A DNA stretch of 64,000 nt from Flavobacteriaceae bacterium NBU2973 (GTDB lineage: Bacteria > Bacteroidota > Bacteroidia > Flavobacteriales > Flavobacteriaceae): assembly GCA_026162565.1 (NCBI GenBank), contig JAOEIQ010000013.1:17798-81797 (forward strand). Direction: 5' to 3'. The first letter of the stretch is position 1. The number at the start of each line of letters is the position of its first letter. The notes beneath the pieces were generated by a model, which did no database searches, was not told the DNA's origin, and worked only from the letters and a program-made list of their open reading frames with translations. A program made the position numbers and the translations under genes. Shown piece by piece: positions 32,125 through 40,292 of the stretch.

Positions 32125-35100
32125 ATGCTAGAGAAATTGTCTAAAGTTCTATTTTCTACACGACTTACAGCCATTTTATTTATTGTTTTTGCAGTTGCAA
32201 TGGCAACAGGTACCTTCCTTGATGCGGGACAAGAGACTTCACCAACACCATATTCTAGAAATTTAATTTATAATACCTGGTGGTTTGAGGCAATTATGGT
32301 GTTTTTCGTCATAAATTTTACAGGTAATATTTTTAGATATCGTTTACATAGAAAAGAAAAATGGGCAACACTCACGTTACACTTATCATTCATTTTTATC
32401 CTTCTTGGAGCTTTTGTGACACGTTATATTGGTTACGAAGGTATGATGGCTATTCGTGAGGGCGCTACAGAAAATAAATTTTTATCTACAGACACATACC
32501 TTACAGCTTATATAGATGGTGATTACACAATTAATGGCGTAGCCCAACGCTTGCCTATAGAACGAAAGGTAGACTTTTCTCCTCGTCTCAATAATAAGTT
32601 TGTTATAGAAACTAAATATGATCAGCAACCAGTAACTTTTGAGTTAGAGAAGTTTATAGCAGGTGCTGAAGAAGATATTGTACCAGATGAAAATGGAGAA
32701 GAGTATCTAAAAATTGTGGAAGCAGGAGGAGGGAAACCTCATAATCACTTTTTAAAAGTAGGTGAAGTGCAGAGTTTGCATAACATGCTTATTGCTTTAA
32801 ATAAACCTACTCAAGGTGCTGTAAATATTACTCTTGATGATGGTCAATTACAGATTCAATCGCCATTTGGAGGCGAATACTTGCAAATGGCTACAGGTAA
32901 TCAAGGTACCTTAGTAAAAGATAGTATTCAACCTTTAATGTTGCGGTCTCGCTACATCATAGGAAATTTACAGATGGTATTACCAAAGCCAGTTATAAAG
33001 GGTGTGTTTGATGTGGTTAAAAAACCACAAATATTAAAAGGAGATGAAGATGGTTTAATTATGAAAGTTACTAGTAATGGTGATAGTAAAACCGTTGGAT
33101 TGCTAGGAGGAAAGGGAACGAATTCACCATTTAAACAAATACAAGTAGGCGGATTAGATATTGCCTTAAAATATGGATCAAAAGTTTTAGAATTACCTTT
33201 TGAAGTAAAGCTTAACGATTTTATTGCTGAAAAATATCCAGGAACAGAAAACAGCTATTCATCTTATGAAAGTAAAGTTACGGTTTTAGATAAAGAATCT
33301 GGTGATTTTGATTATCACATTTATATGAACAATATCCTAGATCACAAAGGGTATCGTTTTTTTCAAGCAAGTTTCGATCCAGATGAAAAGGGAACTATTT
33401 TATCTGTAAACCACGATAAATGGGGAACATGGCTTACCTATTTAGGTTACCTATTGTTGTATTTTGGCTTAATGGCTATTCTATTCGATAAGCATACACG
33501 TTTTGGAGACTTGAAGCGTCATTTAGAGCGCGTTAAGAAAAAGAAAGCCGAGCTGTTAACAGTATTCCTGCTATGCTTTACATTATCTGGTTTTGCGCAA
33601 CAACATTCAGCTAATGATGGTCACGACCATTCAGAATCTGGAAAACCAACCAAAGCGCAAATAGATTCTATTTTAAAAGTAAATATTACTCCAGTTGAAC
33701 ATGCCGATAAATTTGGTAGAATGGTTGTTCAGGATATTGGCGGCAGAATGATGCCAATGAATACCTATGCATCAGAGTTTTTGCGAAAGTTGAGTAAAAA
33801 AGATCATTACGAAGAGTTTGATGCCAATCAAGTCATGTTATCAATACAAGAAAGTCCTTTTTTATGGTATAATGTGCCAATTATTTATTTAAGGCCAATG
33901 GAAACTGATTCTCTTCGATCTATTATTGGTGTAGAAAAAACAGGTAAGTACTTTCCGCTTTCAGCCTTTTTTAATGCTAATGGCTCCTATAAATTAGGAC
34001 CATACAGAGAACAAGCCTACAAAAACCCTATTCCAACTGGTCATGAAAAAAAGTTTAGGGAAGCTGACCAAAAAGTAAATATCTTATATGCAGCTATTGA
34101 AGGGGAAGCTATCAAAATATTTCCTATACCAGAAGAAGATAATAATAAATGGATTTCGCCTGTAGAATATAGACAGGGTTATAAAGAACAGATAAGTGAT
34201 TCGTTATATGGTAACTTTATAAACTCTGGTTTTAGTGCCTATCTATTCACTTTAAACAAAGCAAAGCAATCAGGTGATTATACTGAAGCAGAAAAACTTC
34301 TTGAATCTTTTAAGAAAACACAAGAGAAGTATGGAAGCGAGGTTATGCTTTCTGATGAGAAGGTGAATGCCGAAGTTACTTACAATAAATACGACCCATT
34401 TAAAAAGTTATTTAGTTGGTATATGTACGCAGGAACCTTGTTGTTTATAGTACTTATATTTCAAATATTTAAGGAGAGTAATAATATAGTAAATTGGTTA
34501 ATAAAAGCCTTAATTGGTATTATAATTTTACTCTTTGTGTATCATACAGCTAGTTTAATATGGCGTTGGTATATTTCTGGTCATGCGCCTTGGAGTGATG
34601 CTTACGAGTCTATGATTTATGTAGCTTGGGCAACCATGTTTTTTGGTTTGGCTTTTGGTAGAAAAAGTAATTTAACCATAGCATCTACCACATTTGTAGT
34701 GTCTATGATTTTAATGATTGCGCACTGGAATTGGATGGATCCAGCCATTGCGAATCTCCAGCCTGTTTTAGATAGCTATTGGCTTATGATTCATGTAGCT
34801 GTTATAGTTGGTAGTTATGGACCTTTCGCTTTAGGTATGATTCTCGGACTGGTAGCCTTATTACTTATGATTTTTGCTAATAAAAACAACCAAGCGCGAT
34901 TAGATCTCAATATAAAAGAGCTCACAATTATCAATGAAATGTCATTAACCGTTGGTCTTGTCATGCTTACTATTGGAAACTTTTTAGGAGGTATGTGGGC
35001 CAATGAGAGTTGGGGACGTTATTGGGGCTGGGATCCAAAAGAAACTTGGGCACTTATTAGTATTATGGTCTATGCTTTTGTAATACACATGCGATTAATT

Positions 35101-35322
35101 CCAGGACTTCGTGGCCGTTGGTTGTATAACCTAATGTCTATTTTGGCCTTTGCTAGTATTATGATGACCTATTTTGGTGTTAATTTCTATTTAGCAGGAT
35201 TGCATAGTTATGCTAGTGGAGACCAAATAGTGAGTGTAAAATTTATTGTTGCAGCATTAGCTATTATAGCAGTCATTGCCTTTTTTGCTTACAGGAAGTA
35301 TCGTGTATATTATAAAAAGTAA
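32125..35322 (+). CDS. ccsBA: CcsB-CcsA fusion, cytochrome c haem lyase (system II)
   Basis: 1065 aa. The N-terminal half is ResB/CcsB-like: membrane helices at about 10-100, then a long periplasmic segment. The C-terminal half is CcsA: a row of helices from about residue 765 with the tryptophan-rich haem site WGRYWGWDPKETWAL (near 963-977) and flanking histidines. The protein exports haem and attaches it to CXXCH of c-type cytochromes. Near residues 476-500 there is an internal segment like a signal peptide followed by a His/Asp-rich stretch, probably the old start of the second gene. The fused form is usual for Bacteroidota. Confidence 0.92.
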   Translation: MLEKLSKVLFSTRLTAILFIVFAVAMATGTFLDAGQETSPTPYSRNLIYNTWWFEAIMVFFVINFTGNIFRYRLHRKEKWATLTLHLSFIFILLGAFVTRYIGYEGMMAIREGATENKFLSTDTYLTAYIDGDYTINGVAQRLPIERKVDFSPRLNNKFVIETKYDQQPVTFELEKFIAGAEEDIVPDENGEEYLKIVEAGGGKPHNHFLKVGEVQSLHNMLIALNKPTQGAVNITLDDGQLQIQSPFGGEYLQMATGNQGTLVKDSIQPLMLRSRYIIGNLQMVLPKPVIKGVFDVVKKPQILKGDEDGLIMKVTSNGDSKTVGLLGGKGTNSPFKQIQVGGLDIALKYGSKVLELPFEVKLNDFIAEKYPGTENSYSSYESKVTVLDKESGDFDYHIYMNNILDHKGYRFFQASFDPDEKGTILSVNHDKWGTWLTYLGYLLLYFGLMAILFDKHTRFGDLKRHLERVKKKKAELLTVFLLCFTLSGFAQQHSANDGHDHSESGKPTKAQIDSILKVNITPVEHADKFGRMVVQDIGGRMMPMNTYASEFLRKLSKKDHYEEFDANQVMLSIQESPFLWYNVPIIYLRPMETDSLRSIIGVEKTGKYFPLSAFFNANGSYKLGPYREQAYKNPIPTGHEKKFREADQKVNILYAAIEGEAIKIFPIPEEDNNKWISPVEYRQGYKEQISDSLYGNFINSGFSAYLFTLNKAKQSGDYTEAEKLLESFKKTQEKYGSEVMLSDEKVNAEVTYNKYDPFKKLFSWYMYAGTLLFIVLIFQIFKESNNIVNWLIKALIGIIILLFVYHTASLIWRWYISGHAPWSDAYESMIYVAWATMFFGLAFGRKSNLTIASTTFVVSMILMIAHWNWMDPAIANLQPVLDSYWLMIHVAVIVGSYGPFALGMILGLVALLLMIFANKNNQARLDLNIKELTIINEMSLTVGLVMLTIGNFLGGMWANESWGRYWGWDPKETWALISIMVYAFVIHMRLIPGLRGRWLYNLMSILAFASIMMTYFGVNFYLAGLHSYASGDQIVSVKFIVAALAIIAVIAFFAYRKYRVYYKK

Positions 35323-35326
35323 AAGG

Positions 35327-35905
35327 CTATTCCTCTACAGTATTAACACCAGAGTGTAGCACACTAGCTTGTCTCATATCTGTAACGGTATAGTTTTTAA
35401 GCCTCTGTGGATTTAAAGATTTGTGATTTACATACGTATTACCATTCCATCTATATATTGGTAGACCTCTGGCAGTATTTCTAACATACACATCTGGATA
35501 CACTAATTTATTAAGGTTTAAAAAATAAAAATTCCCAGAGGCATTGATGTTTAGGCTATAATCAGCTGCTTTATCTTTTACAAACAGCATGGAGGTTACC
35601 TCGTTTCTATTTTTACTGTTTTCAAGGCTATAACTAATACCTACTTCTTCTATACCATCATCAGTTAGATCAAAAATAAAGGTCTTGACAGATACAATAT
35701 TACCATCTTTATCAGACCATTGCTTGTTATCAGTATCTAAAACCAGATTACTTAAGGTAGTAACGGTATTTTTTTCTGATTGAGAAAGCTTACTATTGGT
35801 GTTTTTAAATAACTGCTGTGCTTGTTCTGTTAAACCAGCATTTTGTGCAGATAGAGAAAAACTGATACAGAAAATAAAAAACGAGTAGAAAGTAGACTTG
35901 TTCAT
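35327..35905 (-). CDS. Secreted protein of unknown function
   Basis: 192 aa with a signal peptide (MNKSTFYSFFIFCISFSLSAQ, cut after SA). The body (LTEQAQQLFKNTNSKLSQSEKNTVTTLSNLVLDTDNKQW...VKTFIFDLTDDGIEEVGISY) has the FDLTxDGxEEVxI pattern of a calcium-like acidic loop seen in VCBS/FG-GAP-type secreted proteins. It is convergent with ccsBA, only 4 bases apart, with no terminator visible between them. The function is not known. Confidence 0.75.
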   Translation of the reverse strand: MNKSTFYSFFIFCISFSLSAQNAGLTEQAQQLFKNTNSKLSQSEKNTVTTLSNLVLDTDNKQWSDKDGNIVSVKTFIFDLTDDGIEEVGISYSLENSKNRNEVTSMLFVKDKAADYSLNINASGNFYFLNLNKLVYPDVYVRNTARGLPIYRWNGNTYVNHKSLNPQRLKNYTVTDMRQASVLHSGVNTVEE

Positions 35906-36040
35906 GAGAGTTTTAGGGATTAATTATAGCTAAAACTAGGTAATTTTTTTAAAACTGCATTAAAATAGACCTAAACGGTAAAAATTATCTATAAAAGTAT
36001 CTAATTAAGCACTTTTTCTAATTTACCTACAAATTACTTT

Positions 36041-37675
36041 TTAAATTGTTTTCAGTCCTAATTGCTTCAAATATTCGTTGTGTTCATTCAATGACTTAGT
36101 TGCTTTCTTTTCTATTTCAGACAGCTTTTCATTCACATCATCCAAATCAATTATCGGTTCCGGTTTTGCTGTACTTACATAACGAGAAATATTCAAGTTA
36201 AAATCGTTTTTCCCGATTTCTTCCATTGAAACTCTACGTGCATATCGCTCTATCTTTTCTGGGCGATTTTGGTAGGTGTCAACTATTTCTTGAATGTCAT
36301 TTGGTTCTCCGTTTTCACCAGTTCTTAAATAGTTCTGACGCTTCTCTTTTTTATAATGTTCACTTGCATTGATAAACAACACATCATCTTCTTTTTTGCA
36401 TTTTTTTAATACTAAAATACAAACTGGAATTCCAGTAGAAAAGAATAGGTTAGAAGGTAAGCCAATAACAGTATCAATATTATTGTCCTTTAATAGCTTA
36501 GTTCTAATACGTTGCTCGGCACCACCTCTAAACAACACTCCGTGTGGTAAAATGATAGCCATTGTTCCTTCATCACTTAAAAAGTGAAAACCGTGCAACA
36601 AAAAGGCAAAATCTGCTGCCGATTTTGGTGCTAATCCGTAGTTTTTAAATCGGAAGTCTTCTGCCATAGCTTCTGATGCATCCCAACGTAAACTAAAAGG
36701 TGGATTGGCTACAATTGCATCAAATTCTATTTTTTTGGCTGGATTCATTTCGTTTAAAATATCCCAATCATTTTTCAACGTATCCCCGTGAAAGATTTTA
36801 AATTCTGAATCCTTAACACCACGTAGAAGCATATTCATTCGAGCCAAGTTGTATGTAGTTACATTTTTTTCTTGACCATAAATACGGCTAATGGTTCCGC
36901 CTTCATCTTCTATTTTATTCTTCACATTAAGAAGTAATGAACCTGAGCCACAAGTGAAATCTAGTACATTATTCAGTTTTTTCTTCTTCCCAGATTTTGG
37001 GTTTTGGCTATCTAAGGTTACAATTTCAGAAAGAATTGTAGATAGTTGTTGTGGTGTATAAAATTCGCCTGCTTTTTTACCTGAACCTGCTGCAAACTGA
37101 CCAATTAAATATTCATAAGCATTACCTAAGTCGTCAGCACCTGTGTCAAATTCTTCAATGCCTTCTGCTATCTTTTGAATGATAGTACACAGCTTTTTAT
37201 TTCTCGCTTCGTAATTCTTGCCTAGTTTTTCAGAATCTAGATTGATTTCTGAGAATAAGCCTTTAAATGAGTTTTCAAACGACTCGTTTTCGATGTATTT
37301 AAACCCTTTTTGAAGTGTTTTTAATAAATCTCCGTTTTGTGTTCTTGCTAATTCGGAAATACTGCGCCATAGATAATGTGGTTCGATAACGTAGTGGACT
37401 TTTCTGCGCATTTGTTTTTCGAACTCTTCTATATCATTTGGATTTGCTTTATACCAAATTGAAAGCGGTGTGCGTTTATCGTCTTCTTCTAATTTTGGAT
37501 AGTCTGAGCCTAATTCTTTTTTTACAGATTGCTCATAGTTATCTGACAAATAGCGTAAAAAGAGAAATGACAACATATAATCACGGAAGTCATCCGCATT
37601 CATTGCCCCTCTTAAATTATTAGCTATATCCCAAAGGGTTTTTCCTAGTTCTTCTTGTCTTTGTTGTGCTGTCAT
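36041..37675 (-). CDS. hsdM: Type I restriction-modification DNA methyltransferase subunit
   Basis: 544 aa. N-terminal helical domain (LGKTLWDIANNLRGAMNADDFRDYML), then AdoMet motif I (LDFTCGSGSLLLNV) and catalytic motif IV NPPF (VANPPFSLRW). It methylates adenine in the HsdS target and joins HsdR for cleavage. Its ATG overlaps the stop of the ATPase gene by 4 bases. It is the last gene of the operon, separated from hsdS by that extra ATPase, which is not the common order. Confidence 0.95.
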   Translation of the reverse strand: MTAQQRQEELGKTLWDIANNLRGAMNADDFRDYMLSFLFLRYLSDNYEQSVKKELGSDYPKLEEDDKRTPLSIWYKANPNDIEEFEKQMRRKVHYVIEPHYLWRSISELARTQNGDLLKTLQKGFKYIENESFENSFKGLFSEINLDSEKLGKNYEARNKKLCTIIQKIAEGIEEFDTGADDLGNAYEYLIGQFAAGSGKKAGEFYTPQQLSTILSEIVTLDSQNPKSGKKKKLNNVLDFTCGSGSLLLNVKNKIEDEGGTISRIYGQEKNVTTYNLARMNMLLRGVKDSEFKIFHGDTLKNDWDILNEMNPAKKIEFDAIVANPPFSLRWDASEAMAEDFRFKNYGLAPKSAADFAFLLHGFHFLSDEGTMAIILPHGVLFRGGAEQRIRTKLLKDNNIDTVIGLPSNLFFSTGIPVCILVLKKCKKEDDVLFINASEHYKKEKRQNYLRTGENGEPNDIQEIVDTYQNRPEKIERYARRVSMEEIGKNDFNLNISRYVSTAKPEPIIDLDDVNEKLSEIEKKATKSLNEHNEYLKQLGLKTI

Positions 37676-39039
37676 TCTTGTACAGTTTCAGTTTCTATTT
37701 CAGGCACGATTTCAGGATTGAATTTGTAGTTTTTTAAAAACTGCCTAAGTATTCTTTTAAAATGTTGTTTGTTTTCAGGAAGCATTTCAATGGGTTCATA
37801 CAATGAATAATTCCCGTGACTTAAAATATTAATCATCCTAGTATATATCACGCCATTTTCGTCATCTTCCTCTGGTTTTATGCAATCTGAAAAATTAGCA
37901 AAACCGTGAAATGATGCCGTTTTCTCTAAGATGCTTCTAAGAATATTAAAATGATAAGAGTATAAATTTCCATTTTCAACTGCGTTGTGTAAATCTTTAA
38001 TAAGTGATACGTGATGAAAAAATGGTGTGTCTGTAGTATCAGTTAATTTATATTTAATATCCTCTAGTTTACTTAGAAAGTATTTCTGTCCACGTTTTAA
38101 TTCATTACACATAACATTGAAAAATAAAGTATGGTGGGAAGAAATTATAACTTTTACATTGTTGTCATTTGCTTTCAACATTCTTGCTAAGTGACTAGCC
38201 ACAGCAATTGTATTGTTATCATCTAGTGAAGAAATAGGGTCATCTATGTAAATGTATTTTACCCAATCATAGTTTTGGTCGCCATCAATTGCGAGTTGAG
38301 CAATTGCTAGGAAAAAGCACCAAATAAAAATGTTTTCTTCACCTCTTGAAACTTTAATAAATTCCTTATTTTGAGCTGTACCACCAACTAATTCTTCACG
38401 AATAAAGTTAACTGCCCAATGTTCGGTTTCATCACCAGTATCTTCGGCTTTAGGTTTCTTGTATTTAAAATCAATCTCAAAATTGAAATCTGCGTATCTT
38501 TTTAAAAGTGGTCGTATTCTGTTGGCAATATCTAATGACTCAATCAAGCTTTTATCATCTTCAGCACCTGTGCTTCCAAAGAACTTTGAATCTCTGTTTA
38601 ATAATAGTACACGATGTGTGTCATCATCTAAATCATTATCCCAAGTGAACAAGTCTTCTGTAAAAGCATTAAAATAAAGTGTTTCCTTATTCTCGCCAGT
38701 TTTACTCAACTCTCTAAATTTCATAGAAAGTCTTGTTTTACCTGTACCATTGTAAGCAAATAATAAAGTGTACTTTTTGTCTATTGACTTGATGTGATTT
38801 ACAACTTCATCTAAAGAATCAAATGGAATGAATCCAACAGTTTTTAAGATGCTAATAATCTTATTTGTCGTATTCTCATCTAAACCTTCTTTTAAAAGGT
38901 ATGCATCCTGTACACCGTTCAGAGTGTAATTGTCTTCTATCGTTTTTTTGAAATCGGTATTCTTAAACTCAGGTTTATTGAGTTTTTTTAAAATCTCTTT
39001 TTTGAATACAATTTCTGGTATGTTAGTTATTTCGCTCAT
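37672..39039 (-). CDS. ABC-type ATPase inserted in the type I R-M operon, PrrC/RloC-like candidate
   Basis: 455 aa. Walker A is FAYNGTGKT (94-102), the ABC signature SRGEE is at 231-235, Walker B is YIYIDDPISSLDD (262-274), and the switch His is in IISSHH (299-303). This is the short SMC/ABC ATPase group of PrrC and RloC, without a zinc-hook coil. In the C-terminal part R368-x3-E372 and H408 (NILSHG) resemble the Arg-Glu-His catalytic set of PrrC anticodon nuclease. It lies between hsdS and hsdM, where PrrC-like guards are known to sit. Ribonuclease activity is inferred, not shown. Confidence 0.75.
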   Translation of the reverse strand: MSEITNIPEIVFKKEILKKLNKPEFKNTDFKKTIEDNYTLNGVQDAYLLKEGLDENTTNKIISILKTVGFIPFDSLDEVVNHIKSIDKKYTLLFAYNGTGKTRLSMKFRELSKTGENKETLYFNAFTEDLFTWDNDLDDDTHRVLLLNRDSKFFGSTGAEDDKSLIESLDIANRIRPLLKRYADFNFEIDFKYKKPKAEDTGDETEHWAVNFIREELVGGTAQNKEFIKVSRGEENIFIWCFFLAIAQLAIDGDQNYDWVKYIYIDDPISSLDDNNTIAVASHLARMLKANDNNVKVIISSHHTLFFNVMCNELKRGQKYFLSKLEDIKYKLTDTTDTPFFHHVSLIKDLHNAVENGNLYSYHFNILRSILEKTASFHGFANFSDCIKPEEDDENGVIYTRMINILSHGNYSLYEPIEMLPENKQHFKRILRQFLKNYKFNPEIVPEIETETVQE

Positions 39040-39041
39040 AT

Positions 39042-40292
39042 CTATAAATCATTTATATTAGGAAATAACTGTTGCAACAAACCTTTTTTATGTTCTTGTA
39101 AAAACACAATTTTATTGGCTTGTTCCTGGATTAAATCATCTGCTAAAGTCAAACAGTTGGCTATCTTTTCTTGTTCCTTTGGGTCTTTTGGTTTTAGAAA
39201 TGGAAATGACAAAACGGTATCTTTTCTCAGGTTCGTTTGTTTTACACCATCATCAAAAGCTAGGAAGTATTTGTTTCTGTTTTGAACGTAAAACAGAAAT
39301 TTATTGTCAATGTCTGTTGGTGTTATTTTACAAATACGTTGGTTAACGGTATAGGTATCTTCTTTATCCACATAGAAGCATTTGGCAATGGCTTTTCCAT
39401 TTGGAATATCACTCAAAACCATTAAGATATCACCAACAATAGCTTTTAAATTAGCTGAATCGGTAAACTTTACAACTTCTCCATTGGTTGAAATGAATTT
39501 CGAGTTTACAACTTTGTATTTTCCTCTTTCAGATATTTCTTTTTCGTGAGCTTTTCCATTTTCATAGTCAGCTACATCATCAAGGATAGTATCTTGCCAA
39601 TCTCCATCATCCATAAACTCAGGAAAACGAAATTTAGGTTGCGTTTCACCTTCTGCTGGGAAAAGTTGTTGTAATAATCCTTTTTTGTGATCTTTTAAAT
39701 AATCTAGTTTTTCGGTTTCTGCTGTGATGACTTCATCTAGAGAGGATAGGCAGTCAGCTATTTTTTGTTGTTCTTTTGGGTTTAATGGAAAAAATAACTC
39801 TACAGATTTAATGATATCGCCTGATAAATTACCTTGTCCGCCCTGCAAATATTTGTTCGTAATCCAATTCTTTTTATGAGATAGATATTGATGCAAAAAG
39901 GAATTATTATGTTTTGAACGTAAGCATAGAATTGCTTGATTAATAACACCATCAATTTTCGAAATAGCAACATCGCCACTATTAGCACCATACATAGCTA
40001 CTAGAACATCACCCTTTTTCACATATTTTGCTGATGAATTTTTGTAACCATCTTCAGTCAAGAACAATTCAGTTTTCTCCTTATCAATTTCTGCCGACCT
40101 TATAAAAGGTATATTTCCACCATAAAAATCCACATTGGTCGATTTTGGGGTGCCACCACTAAATGGCTTTTCACAAACTTCTTCAATCTTATTTTTCGTC
40201 CAATCTCCATCTCTTTCAAACTCAGGAAAGCGCAACTGTGGTACTATCCCTTCGGCTCCGCTCATGGCAAGTTTTTTTTCTTCCTTATTCAT
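39042..40292 (-). CDS. hsdS: Type I restriction specificity subunit
   Basis: 416 aa with two target-recognition domains (about 20-150 and 220-360). Each is followed by a conserved helix: EQQKIADCLSSLDEVI...LKDHKKGLLQQLFP in the middle and EQEKIANCLTLADDLI...LQEHKKGLLQQLFP at the end. These two repeats are the spacer helices that contact HsdM. The protein sets the bipartite DNA target. The start overlaps the end of hsdR by 8 bases. The sequence target cannot be predicted by eye. Confidence 0.93.
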   Translation of the reverse strand: MNKEEKKLAMSGAEGIVPQLRFPEFERDGDWTKNKIEEVCEKPFSGGTPKSTNVDFYGGNIPFIRSAEIDKEKTELFLTEDGYKNSSAKYVKKGDVLVAMYGANSGDVAISKIDGVINQAILCLRSKHNNSFLHQYLSHKKNWITNKYLQGGQGNLSGDIIKSVELFFPLNPKEQQKIADCLSSLDEVITAETEKLDYLKDHKKGLLQQLFPAEGETQPKFRFPEFMDDGDWQDTILDDVADYENGKAHEKEISERGKYKVVNSKFISTNGEVVKFTDSANLKAIVGDILMVLSDIPNGKAIAKCFYVDKEDTYTVNQRICKITPTDIDNKFLFYVQNRNKYFLAFDDGVKQTNLRKDTVLSFPFLKPKDPKEQEKIANCLTLADDLIQEQANKIVFLQEHKKGLLQQLFPNINDL

